From Ricinus communis (lineage: Eukaryota > Streptophyta > Magnoliopsida > Malpighiales > Euphorbiaceae): a stretch of DNA of 64,000 bases. Of the stretch, positions 11,912 through 24,264 are shown piece after piece. The notes beneath the pieces are model-generated. The model made no database searches. It was not told where the DNA came from and saw only the letters and a list, made by a program, of their open reading frames with translations. The stretch is taken from contig NC_063256.1 of assembly GCF_019578655.1 (NCBI RefSeq), positions 18,334,531 through 18,398,530 of the forward strand, written 5' to 3'. The position numbers were made by a program, and so were the translations under genes. Position 1 is the stretch's first letter; every line of letters starts with the position of its first letter.

Positions 11912-14900
11912 TTTCTCATACTCACAAATATACCAAAATTACGGGGTTATTTTCTCCGATTGATAAATATCCCTGTATTACGGGGTTATTTTCTAATATT
12001 AAAAAATCTACTCCTTCTACGAGGCTGTTTTCTCAGACTCGCAATTACACTACTTTTAAAGGGTTATTTTCTCAGTTTCATAAATATACACGTTTTACTG
12101 GTTATTTTCTTATATTGATAAATATACTACTTTTACAGGTCGTTTTCTCATATTAAATTATTAGCATTATTATGGGGTCATTTTGTCAAATTCATAAATA
12201 TACACGTTTTACAGGGTTATTTTCTTATATCGACAAATATACCTCTTTTACATGCTTATTTTCTCATATTCTAAAATTAACTCATTTAAGGGGTTGTTTT
12301 CTCGTACTCACAAATATACCAAATTACGGGATTATATTTCCCGATTGACAAATATTCTTGTATTACGGGGTTGTTTTCTAATATTTATAAATATACCCCT
12401 CTTACGGGGATGTTTTCTCATATTAAAAAATTTACCCTTCTATAAGTCTATTTTCTCAGACTTGCAATTACACTACTTTTACAGGATTGTTCTCTCAGAT
12501 TTATAAATATACACGTTTTACGAGGTTATTTTCTTATATTGATAAATATACCACTTTTACCGGTTCGTTTCCTCATATTAAATTATTAGCACTATTATGG
12601 GGTAGTTTTCTCAAATTCATAAATATACACATTTCATAGAGTTATTTTCTTATATCGACAAATATACCTGTTTTATGGGGTTGTTTTCTTATATTATAAA
12701 ATTAACCCATTTAAGGGGTTGTTTTCTCATACTTACAAATATACCAAAATTATGGAGTTATTTTCTTCGATTGATAAATATACCCGTTCTATGGGTTTGT
12801 TTTCTCATATTAAAAAATCTACTCCTTCTACGAGGTTGTTTTCTCAGACTCGTAATTACACTATTTTTATGGGGTTATTTACTCATATTCATAAATATAC
12901 ATGTTTTACGAGATTATTTTCTTATATTCATAAACATACAACTTTTACGGGGTCATTTTCTGATATTAAATTATTAGTACTATTATGGGATTGTTTTCTC
13001 AAATTCATAAATACACACATTTTATGGGTTATTGTCTTATATCGACAAATATACCCCCTTTTACAGGGTTGTTTTCTGATATTATAAAATTAACCAATTT
13101 AAGGGATTGTTTTCTCATACTCACAAATATATCAAAATTATGGGGTTATTTTCTCCGATTGATAAATATCCCCATATTACACGGTTGTTTTCTCATATTA
13201 TAAAATTTACCCCTTCTACGAGGCTGTTTTCTCAAACTCGCAATTACACTACTTTTACGGGATTGTTTTCTTATATGCATAACCATACACGTTTTATGAA
13301 GTTATTTTCTTATATTGATACCACTTTTACGGGGTCGTTTTCTCATATTAAATTATTAGCACTATTATGGGGTTATTTTGTCAAATTCATAAATATACAT
13401 ATTTTACGGAGTTATTTTCTTATATCGACAAATATACCCCTTTTACGAGGTTGTTTTCTCGTATTATAAAACTAACCCATTTAAGGGGTTCTTTTCTCAT
13501 ACTCACAGATGTACCAAAATTACGGGGTTATTTTCTCCAATTGAAAAATATCTCTATAATTTACGGGGTTATTTTCTCATATTAAAAAATTTACCCCTTC
13601 TATGAGGCTGTTTTCTCAGACTCGCAATTACTCTACTTTTACGGGGTTACTTTCTCATATTCATAAACATAAATGTTTTACGAAGTTATTTTCTTATATT
13701 GATACCACTTTTACGGGTTCGTTTTCTCATATTAAATTATTAGCACTATTATGGGGTTATTTTCTTATATCAACAAATATACCCCTTTTACGGGGTTCTT
13801 TTCTCATATTATAAAATTAACCCATTTTAGGGGTTGTTTTCTCATACTCACAAATATACCAAAATTATGGGGTTATTTTCTTCGATTGATAAATATCCCC
13901 ATATTACGGTGTTGTTTTCTCATATTAAAAAATTTACCCCTTCTACGAGGTTATTTTCTCAGACTCACCGTTACACTACTTTTACGGGGTTGTTTTCTGA
14001 GATTCATAAATATATACATTTTACGGGGTTATTTTCTTATATTGATAAATATACCACTTTTACGGGGTCATTTCTGCATATTAAATTATTAGCACTATTA
14101 TGGGTTTGTTTTAAATATACCACTTTTACGATATCATTTTCTCATATTAAATTATTAGCACTATTATGGGGTTGTTTTGTCCAATTTATAAATATACACG
14201 TTTTACAGGATTATTTTCTTATATCGACAAATATACCACTTTTGTGGGATTATTTTATAATACTATAAACTTAACCCATTTAAGGGGTTGTTTTCTCATA
14301 CTCACAAATATACCAAAATTACGGTGTTATTTTCTCCGATTGATAAATATCCCCGTATTACGGGGTTATTTCCTCATATTAAGAAATTTACCCCTTCTAC
14401 GAGGTTGTCTTCTCATACTGGCAATTACACTACTTTTACGAAGTTGTTTTCTCATATACGTAAATATACACATTCTATGGAGTTATTTTCTTATATTGAT
14501 ACCACACTTTCGGGTTTGTTTTCTCATATTAAATTATTAGCACTATTATGGGGTTGTCAAATTCATAAATATACAAGTTTTACAGAATTATTTTCTTATA
14601 TCGATAAATATACTCCTTTTATGAGGTTGTTTTCTCATGTTATAAAATTAACCCATTTAGGGGGTTGTTTTCTCATACTCACAAATATACCAAAATTACG
14701 GGGTTATTTTCTCTGATTGATAAATATTCCCGTATTACCGTGTTGTTTTCTCATATTAAGAAATTTACCCGTTCTACGAGGCTGTTTTCTCAGACTCGCA
14801 ATTACACTACTTTTACGAGGTTGTTTTATCAGATTAATAAATATACACATTTTACGGGATTATTTTCTTATATTGATAAATATACCACTTTTATGGGGTC

Positions 14901-17900
14901 GTTTTCTCATATTAAATTATTAGCACTGTTATGGGGTTATTTTGTCAAATTCATAAATATATACGGTTTACGGGGTTATTTTCTTACATGAACAAATATA
15001 CCCCTTTTGCAGGGTTGTCTTCTCATATTATAGTATCAATCCATTTAAGGGATTGTTTTCTCACACTCACAAAGATACCAAAATTACAGGGTTATTTTCT
15101 CCGATTGATAAGTATCCCCGTATTACGGGGTTGTTTTCTCACATTAAAAAATTTACCCCTTCTACGAGGCTGTTTTCTCAGACTAGCAATTATACTACTT
15201 TTATGGAGTTGTTTTATCAGATTCATAAAATATACATATTTGACGGGTTATTTTCTTATATTGATAAATACACCACTTTTACGGGGTCATTTTCTCATAT
15301 TAAATTATTAGCACTATTATGGGATTATTTTGTCAAATTCATAAATATACTTATTTTATGGGGTTATTTTCTTATATTAAATATACCCCTTTTACAGGGT
15401 TATTTTCTCTTATTCTAAAATTAACCCATTTAAGGGGTCGTTTTCTCATATTAAATTATTAGCACTATTATGGGGTTGTTTTGTCAAATTCATAAATTTA
15501 CACATTTTACGGGGTTGTTTTCTTATATCCACGAATATACCCCTTTTATGGGGTTATTTTCTCATATTCTAAAATTAACTTTTTTAAGGGGTTGTTTTCT
15601 CATACTCACAAACATACTAAAATTGCGGGGTTATTTTCTCCAATTGATAAATATCTCCGTATTAAAGGGTTGTTTTCTCATATTAAAAAATTTAACCCTT
15701 CTACGAGGCTGTTTTCTCAGACTCGTAATTACACTACTTTTATGGGTTGTTTTGTCAAATTCATAAATATACACATATTATGGGGTTATTTTCTTATAAT
15801 TATAAACATACCACTTTTATGGGGTTGTATTCTCATAATAAATTATTAGCACTATTATAGGGCTGTTTTGTCAAATTCATAAATTTGCACGTCTTAAGGG
15901 GTTATTTTCTTATATCGACAAATGTACCCCTTTTATGGCCTTATTTTCTCACACTCTAAAATTAACCCATTTAAGGGGTTGTTTTCCCATACTCACAAAT
16001 ATACCAAAATTACGGGGTTATTTTCTCCGATTGATAAATATCCTCGTATTACGGGGTTGTTTTGTAATATTTATAAATATACCCCTTTTACGGGGTTATT
16101 TTCTAATATTAAAAAAATTACCCCTTCTACAAGGCTGTTTTCTCAGACTCGCAATTACACTACTTTTACGGGATTGTTTTCTCAGATTCTTAAATATATA
16201 CATTTTACAGGGTTATTTTCTTATATTGATAAATATACCACTTTTACAGGGTCATTTTCTCATATTAAATTATTAGCACTACTATGAGGTTATTTTATCA
16301 AATTTATAAATTTACACATTTTACGGGTTATTTTCTTATATCGACAAATATAGCCCTTTTATGGGGTTGTTTTCTCATACTCCAAAATTAACTAATTTAA
16401 GGGGTTGTTTTCTCATACTCACAAATATACACAAATTACGGGGTTAATTTCTCCGATTGATAAATATCCCCGCACTACGGGGTTGTCTTCTAATATTTAT
16501 AAATATACCCCTTACGGGGTTGTTTTCTCATATTAAAACATTTACCCCTTCTACGAGGCTGTTTTCACAAACTCAAAATTACACTACTTTTACGGGATTT
16601 TTTTCTCAGATTTATAAATATACACGTTTTATGGGGTTCTTTTCTTACATTTATAAATATACCACTTTTACGGGGTCATTTTTTCATATTAAATTATTAG
16701 CACTTTTATAGGGTTGTTTTGTCAAATTCATAAATATATACATTTTACGGGGTTATTTTCTTATAACGACAAATATACCCTTTTTATGAGTTGTTTTATA
16801 TTGTAAAATTAAGGGGGTTGTTTTCTTATAACGACAAATATAACCATTTAAGGGGTTGTTTTCTCATACTCACTAATATACCAAAATTGCGGGGCTATTT
16901 TCTCCGATTGATAAATATCCCTGTATTGCGGGGTTGTTGTCTCATATTAAAAAATTTACCGCTTCTACGAGGCTGTTTTGTCAGACTCGCAATTACACTA
17001 CATTTATGGGGTTATTTTCTCAGATTCATAAATATACACATTTTACGGGGTTATTTTCTTATATTGATAAATATACCACTTTTACAGGGTCGTTTTCACA
17101 TATTAAATTATTAGCACTATTATAGGGTTGTTTTATCAAATTCATAAATTTACGCGTTTTACGGGGTTATTTTCCTATATCGAATAATATACCACTTTTA
17201 CGGGGTTGTTTTCTCATATTATAAAATTAACCCATTTAAGGGGTTGTTTTGTCATACTCACAAATATACCAAAATTGCAGGGATATTTTCTCCTATTGAT
17301 AAATATCCTTGTATTGTGGGGTTGTTTTCTTATATTAAAAAATTTACCGCTTCTACGAGGCTGTTTTTTCCGACTCGCAATTACATTACATTTACGGGGT
17401 AATTTTTTCACACTCGCAGTTACACTACTTTTATGGGGTTGTTCTCTCAGATTCATTAATATACATGTTTTATGGGGTTATTTTCTTATATTGATAAATA
17501 TACCACTTTCACAGGCTCGTTCTTTCATATTAAATTATTAGCTTTATTATGGGGTTGTTTTGTCAAATTTAAAAATTTACGCATTTTACGGAGTTATTTT
17601 CTTATATTGACAAATATACCCCTTTTACGGGGTTATTTTCTCATACTCTAAAATTAAGTAATCTAAGGAGTTGTTTTTTCCCATACTCACAAATATAATA
17701 AAATTACGGGATTATTTTCTTCGATTGATAAAAATCCCCGCATTACGAGGTTGTTCTCTAATATTTATAAATATACCCCTCTTACGTGGTTGTTTTCTCA
17801 TATTAAAAAATTTGCTCCTTCTATGAGGCTGTTTTCACAAACTCGCAATTACACTACTTTTACGGGGTTCTTTTCTCAAATTCATAAATTTACACATTGT

Positions 17901-18805
17901 ACGGGGTTGTTTTCTTATATCCACAAATATACCCCTTTTACGAGGTTATTTTCTCATACTCTAAAATTAACCCATTTAAGGGGTTATTTTTCCATACTCA
18001 GAATATACCAAAATTGCAGGGTTATTTTCTCCGATTGATAAATATCTCCGTATTAAGGGGTTTTTTTCTCATATTAAAAAATTTACCCCTTCTACGAGAT
18101 TGTTTTCTCAGACTCGCAATTACACTATTTTTATGGGGTTATTTTCTCATATTCATAAATATACACGTTTTACGGGGTTATTTTCTTATATTGATAAATA
18201 TACCACTTTTATAGGGTCGTATTCTCATAATAAATTGTTAGCACTATTATATGGATGTTTTGTCAAATTTCTTAAATTTACACATTTTAAGGGTTTATTT
18301 TCTTATATCGACAAATATACCCCTTTTACGGGGTTATTTTTTCGGACTCTAAAATTAACCCATTTAAGGGGCTGTTTTCCAACACTCAGAAAATATACCA
18401 AAATTACGGGATTATTTTCTCTGATTGATAAATATCCCCATATTACGAGGTTGTTTTCTAATATTTATAAATATACCCCTCTTACGGGGTTATTTTTTCG
18501 GACTCTAAAATTAACCCATTTAAGGGTTTGTTTTCCAACACTCAGAAAATATACCAAAATTACGGGGTTATTTTCTCTGATTGATAAATATCCCCGTAAA
18601 TATACCTCTCTTATGGGGTTGTTTTCTAATATTAAAAAAAATTTCCCTTCTACGAGACTGTTTTCTCAGACTCGCAATTACACTACTTTTACAGGGTTGT
18701 TTTATCAAATTCATAAATATACACATTTTACGGGGTTATTTTCTTATATTGATAAATATACATCTTTTACAGGGTCGTTTTCTCATATTAAATTATTAGC
18801 ACTAC
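11912..18805 (+). repeat. Satellite array 2, higher-order repeat, plus orientation
   Basis: This is the clearest place to read the higher-order unit. Successive copies of AATTATTAGCAC (monomer B) start at 14915 and 15303 (388 bp apart), and at 15841, 16268 and 16692 (427 and 424 bp apart). The 388-bp unit lacks monomer H and the 427-bp unit has it, matching the arithmetic of nine 39-bp plus two 38-bp monomers. Local events are visible: two B monomers close together at about 14084 and 14148, and a duplicated block offset by 156 bp (four monomers) at about 18341 and 18497. The array ends where the solo LTR inserts into a B monomer. Confidence 0.95.
18801..18805 (+). repeat. Left target-site duplication of solo LTR
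   Basis: ACTAC precedes the LTR start and ACTAT (22022-22026) follows its end. These are one base apart from identical, and both come from the satellite string AGCACTATTATGGGG. A 5-bp duplication is the usual signature of LTR-element integration. Confidence 0.8.
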
Positions 18806-21800
18806 TGTAATATCCGGAATTTTTATATATTTAATAATGAGTTTTTATTTAAAATTAATTTAATTTAATTTTTACTTGGTCTAGTTGGAATAATTTAAAT
18901 GCAAATTTTAAATTTTATTATTAGACTATTAAAGGAGTCATTCTTTCTATATCCTATTAGTTTGAATTTTTAAGAAATTAATTAAGTAAATTATTTAAGA
19001 AATGATTATATTTTGGTTATTCAAATTTTCCCCAAATGCATATTTATATAAATAAAATTATATATTGGAAAATTGTGGAGACATTGTAAAGGGTGTTTTT
19101 ATAAAAGCAATTTAGGGAAAATAGGTATTTTAATTAAATAGTGGTATTAAATTTTAAGTTGGAAAATATTTAGCAAATTGATTATTTAAATTAATTGTGT
19201 TAATACTAAATTAAAAATTTATTTTTTGATGAGGATTAAAAGTGTAATTTCATTAATATGGGATTTTAATGGAAATTTGGATGTTTGGTATTTTTATAAA
19301 TAAATGTGTCGGCAGGGGTATTTATGTAATTATGTATTTTCAATAATTCTAATTTGGCCCAAATTAATTAGCTAGAGGCTTAATTGAAAGGCTAAAAAAA
19401 AGTTTGGGGGTTAATTAGAAATTCTAAAGGGTAAAATTGTCGTAATTTAGAAAGTTGAGGGACCTAATTGTAAGAAAGGAAAGTTTGGGGCCTAAAGTCG
19501 ATATGGAGAAGAAGAAAAAAGAAGAGAGTGTCGGGGAGAGAGAAGAAAAAATCGGGAGAGAGAGGTAGGTGGCTCGCTGCCACCCGTGGTAGCCGGAGAA
19601 GAGCTCGGGCTTGGCCAGAGTCCAACAGCCATGAAGCAAGAAGGAAAAAAAAGAAGGGGCAGCGGCTTTCGAAGGTTGTTCCGGCCATTTCCGGTGGCCT
19701 TTCCGGCCGATCTTGTTGGCGATCGGCTCCCCTCGAAGAGAGCTTCCTTTTAGCAACAGCGGTGTTGGTTTTGGTGGCCGGAGTAGGGAGTTCCGGCGAA
19801 GTAGGTGGCAGCCACGTTTTCTGGCTTTTCTAGAGAGCTCCGGTGGAGGATGGACGATCGGAGGACGTATCCCGACTCTCCTCAGCTCAAGCTTCACAAT
19901 GGCACCGGTTTTGTGGCGATCGGACTCTGTTTGTGAATCGACGGCAGAGATCATTCGCAAATCTCTCGGGATGATCGGGGATTAGATCAGAAAATCGGAA
20001 GCAGAAATCGTCATCAGCGCGTCATTTTGAGTCTGATGGTATATTCGGATCATCAATCGGACTCAGGCGGCTGGAGGCGAGTCGACCGAGCGATCAAGTG
20101 TCTCGGTAATTCTCTGACCCGTTGATTTGGAATTCTTTGATTTAATTTATGCGTATTGTTTTGTGTTGAGTATTTGATATTTGTGAGTCAAAAATAATTG
20201 TCTGTCGGTTTGCCTACCTCGTGTTTTGTGCTGTGTGGCGGAGTCGGGAGAATAGTGAAGTCTGGGGACCCGACTCCCATTGTTTGAATTGTTGGATATT
20301 TGAAGTTTTTTTCTGGTAGGTCCTGGACCCGTTTTTACGGGGGGTAAATGTCCGTGTTGTAGGGGAGGTTCTGCCGGATTTTCGGTAGAATTCTCCCGAA
20401 TCGGGATTCTTAGACAGCTAGTCCTAGGAGTCTAGACCTAGGATTAATGATCGATTGTTTCAGCATTTTGATAAATTATTTTCCGTGATTAGATGATCTG
20501 TATGTTCGGTTCGCTCCAACCGAGGCACTGGAGCAGAGTTAGGAGGTCGCCAAACCAGTGAGTTAAAGTCATATATCGCTTATGCACGTGTCATGCATAA
20601 AATTTGATTTGCTACTGTAGTTTTTCATTTGTAATTCCAATTATTCATTTAATTATTATTATATGCATGATGCTTTTTAATTACTATTTAAATATGTTCT
20701 TCCTTTATCACCAATTTTAATAATGCATGATGACTCGGGATGGGACGGTAGTAGAACATAGGAGTTGGATGAGTGTTCCAGTATAAATCTGAGAGAGATA
20801 GAGAAAGGATAAATAGGTAAGATTTTAAGAAAGAAAGATTAGTACCTGCCCTAGTCGAGCATCGCTCTCTGGGCTTAGTTGAGTGTGGTTGCCAGAGTAA
20901 AGGTCCCTGGTCGAGCTTTGCTCTCTGGGCGTCGGCTTAATTGGAAATTTAAGTGACCAGACTAGAGGTAAGGTCCCTGGTCGAGCTTTGCTCTCTGGGC
21001 GCTAGTCTTATTAGATAAGAGAGCCGAAAGGCCAAGGCTGAGATTTAAGTGACCAGATTGGAAGTAAGGTCCCTGGTCGAGCTTTGCTCTCTGGGCGCCA
21101 GTCTTATTGGATAAGAGAGCCGAAAGGCTAAGGCTGAGAGTCAAGTGAGTAGACTGGAGGTAAGGTCCCTGGTCGAGCTTTGCTCTCTGGGTGCCAGTCT
21201 TATTGGATAAGAGAGCTGAAAGGCCAAGGCTGAGATTTAAGTGACCAGACTGGAAGTAAGGTCCCTAGTCGAGCTTTGCTCTATGGGTGCCAGTCTTATT
21301 GGATAAGAGAGCAGAAAGGCTAAGGCTGAGAGTCAAGTGACCAGACTGGAGGTAAGGTCCCTGGTGGAGCTTTGCTCTTTGGGCGTTAGTTCTGTTGGAA
21401 TGAGAGATTGAGATGTTAGAGTTGAGGTTAGTCGAGATGTAAGTGTTGAATTAAATCGAGATGTTAGAGTTGGGATTAGGATTCTACTAAAGTACTCAGT
21501 CCCGTTGCATGTGGAATTATTTTTGTATAAGCATGGCATGACACGTATGGTTTGCATGATTTATTAATTATTTTAAAATTAAATAATGTGATATTGAGAT
21601 GTTTAAAACTATCTTAGATATATGATTTTAGCTCACTCTCGAGACTGACAGTCTCCATTTACTGTTTTTCATATTCGTGACTGTTAGTCTTCCCGCGACT
21701 CTTATTCAGTAACCCGACTTCTTCATCATCGGGTGGTGTTTGATTTGGTATGTCAAATTGTAAAAATCTTAGATTCTCCGCAGTAGTAATAGTAGAGATA

Positions 21801-22021
21801 TCATTGGTAATTTTCTAAGTTTTGGGTGTCGCTTAATTTTTCTAGCAGACCGAAATAATTATGTAAAATGTAACTATTAAGATAATTTGTGGCTTTAATA
21901 ATATTAATTTGAGATGAGATTTGATTGAGTTAGTGAGTGTCGGGCTTACTACGGGATTCGGTGGCCTTAAGCTTACCCATTCCCTAGTGCCGGTCACGGG
22001 TCCATAGAGTGGGTCGTGACA
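18806..22021 (+). mobile_element. Solo LTR of the gypsy family, 3216 bp
   Basis: It starts TGTAATATCCGG and ends GGGTCGTGACA, like the 3' LTR at 9082-11911, and shares the AT-rich start, purine tract (about 19500-19565), GC-rich block (about 19570-20100) and 3' portion. There is no primer site after it: satellite resumes at once with a near-perfect 5-bp duplication. It is therefore a solo LTR left by recombination between the two LTRs of a complete element. It is about 390 bp longer than the other LTR because of an internal 96-bp tandem repeat. Open frames in its GC-rich block (for example 19424-19960 minus) show no known domain and are not called. Confidence 0.88.
20948..21395 (+). repeat. 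Tandem 96-bp repeat inside the solo LTR
   Basis: The phrase GGTCCCTGGTCGAGCTTTG and close variants recur at about 20972, 21068, 21164, 21260 and 21356, exactly 96 bp apart. A related copy lies at 20902. Each unit reads roughly AAGTGACCAGACTGGA..., then the phrase, then GCCAGTCTTATTGGATAAG and AGAGCCGAAAGG. The element at 6277-11911 has only one or two such units, so this is an expansion in this copy or subfamily. Minus-strand open frames across it exist because 96 is a multiple of 3. Confidence 0.9.
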
Positions 22022-23721
22022 ACTATTATGGGGTTATTTTATCAAATTTATAAGTTTATATATTTTACGGGGTTATTTTGTTATATCGACAAATATACCC
22101 CTTTTACGGGGTTGTTTTCTCATACTCTAAAATTAACTAATCTAAGCAGTTATTTTTTCATACTCATAAATATACCAAAATTACGGGGTTATTTTCTCCA
22201 ATTGATAAATATCCCTCGTATTACGAGGTTGTTTTCTAATATTTATAAATATATCTCTCTTATGGGATTGTTTTCTCATATGAAAAAATTTACCCCTTCT
22301 ACGAGGTTGTTTTTACAAATTGCAATTACACTACTTTTACGGGGTTCTTTTCTGAGATTCATAAATTTACAAATTTTACAGGGCTGTTTTTATCCAAAAA
22401 TATACCCCTTTTACGGTATTGTTTACTCATATTCATAAATATACACACTTTACGGCATTATTTTCTTATATTGACAAATATACCTCTTTTACGGGGTTGT
22501 TTTCTCATATTATAAAATTAATCCATTTAAGGGGTTGTTTTCTCATACTCACAAATATTCCAATATTACTAGGTTATTTTCTCCGATTGATAAATATCCC
22601 TATATTACGGGGTTGTTTTCTCATATTAAAAAACTTACCCCATCTACGAGGCTATTTTTCACACTCGCAATTACACTACATTTACGATATTGTTTTCTCA
22701 GATTCATAAATATACACATTTTACGGGGTTATTTTCTTATATTGATAAATATACCACTTTTACATGGTCGTTTTCTCATTTTAAATTATTAGCACTACTA
22801 TGGGGTTGTTTTTTCAAATTTATAAATTTACACGTTTTTATTTTCTTATATCGACAAATATACCCCTTTTACGGGGTTATTTTCTCCGATTGATAAATAT
22901 CTTAGCATTTTGAGGTTATTTTCTAATAATTATAAATACACCCCTCTTACGGGGTTGTTTTCTCATATTAAAAAATTTACCCCTTCTACAAGGCTATTTT
23001 CATAAACTCGCAATTATACTACATTTACGAGGTTCTCTTCTCAAATTCATAAATGTACACGTTTTACAGGATTATTTTCTTATATTGATAAATATACCAA
23101 TTTTACTGGGTCATTTTCTCATATTAAATTATTAGCACTATTATATGGTTGTTTTGATAAATTTATAAATATACACATTTTACAGAGTTATTTTCTTATA
23201 TCGAAAAATATATCCCTTTTACAGGGTTGTTTTCTCATATTACAAATTAACCAATTTAAGGGGTTGTTTTCTCATACTCACAAATATACCAAAATTGCGG
23301 GGTTGTTTTCTTCGATTGATGAATATTCTCATATTACTGGGTTGTTTTCTCATATTAAATTATTAGCACTATTATGGGGTTGTTTTGTCAAATTCATAAA
23401 TATATTTGGTTTGCACGGTTATTTTCTTATAACAACAAACATACCCCTTTTAGGGGGTTGTTTTCTCATATTATAAAATTAACCCATTTAAGGGGGTAGT
23501 TTTCCCTTACTCACAAATATACCAAAATTTCGGGGTTGTTTTCTCCGATTGATAAATATCACCGTATTACGGGGTCATTTTCTCATATTAAGAAATTTAC
23601 CCCTTCTACGAGGCTGTTTTCTCATACTCGCAATTAGACTACTTTTATGGAGTTTTTTTTACTCAGATTCATAAATATACATGTTTTACGTAGTTATTTT
23701 CTTATACTGACAAATATACCC
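22022..23721 (+). repeat. Satellite array 3, plus orientation
   Basis: This array continues the B monomer cut by the solo LTR (ACTATTATGGGGTTATTT) and runs through further A-K units with several truncated monomers, for example near 22390-22410 and 22830-22860. It is diverged like arrays 1 and 2. It ends within a D monomer (GACAAATATACCC) at about 23721, where unrelated sequence begins. Confidence 0.93.
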
Positions 23722-24264
23722 ATAGTTTGCGGGCAATTCATCATCATGCGTTTTTTACCGTTGTCGATGGAGATTGCACTTAGTGCTAGGCTTCCGCTGT
23801 CGATCCAACCCGGATGCTGAAACTGAACGTACTTTTATTAGTCATTCTGGTGTATCGACTTGCGTCTGTCCCTTTGTCTCTGATCCTTTCAAGCATAGAA
23901 TGAACCGAGTGGGGATTGCCGAGTTTCAGTTGGTTTCTGTGCTCTCAGGTTCGATCTCTTCTCTTCTAGGGCCAACGCGCCTATTCTATTACATTCCTTT
24001 CTCTTTCCCCTTCTTGGGTGAACCTGTCCCATTGCCTCTCGATCGAATGCGACTGCACCTATCCTCGCTTTCTTCAGTGCTGGTACTGCCTCTTACTCTC
24101 GTGGGTAAACTCCTACTTGATTAGTCAGAACTGAACTTCTCTGTCTCAACTCGTAGACCTATCTATCCTCTTCTTTTTAAGAGATAGGGGCTACATTTTT
24201 CGCGGATTGCTCGTATTTCTTTACCCCAATTAATGGTTTTTACTTTGTTATAGCCCTTCCATTG
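23722..24264. other. 543-bp insertion of unrelated, GC-richer DNA, possibly organellar
   Basis: The base composition changes sharply to a balanced one with no satellite core and no LTR similarity. There are no terminal repeats or visible target duplication. About 19 bp of satellite (end of D and start of E) is missing at the junction, as expected for end-joining capture. An open frame at 23774-24124 (TTG start, 116 residues, ending GKLLLD) has no domain I recognise. The texture resembles plant mitochondrial intergenic DNA, so a nuclear mitochondrial insertion is my leading guess. It is not proven, and a fragment of a host gene or another transposon is possible. Confidence 0.45.

Noticed and set aside
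19424..19985. Overlapping open frames on both strands in the GC-rich block of the solo LTR, up to 178 codons
   Set aside because: The block is shared non-coding LTR sequence; frames are not kept between LTR copies and no domain is recognisable.
20962..21557. Minus-strand frames with repeated ALLSNKT..AQRAKLDQGPY motifs
   Set aside because: This is the 96-bp tandem repeat read as 32 codons per unit, not a repeat protein.
23774..24124. 116-codon open frame in the foreign island as a gene
   Set aside because: No recognised domain, non-ATG start, no promoter or splice context visible; kept only as a note within the insertion.
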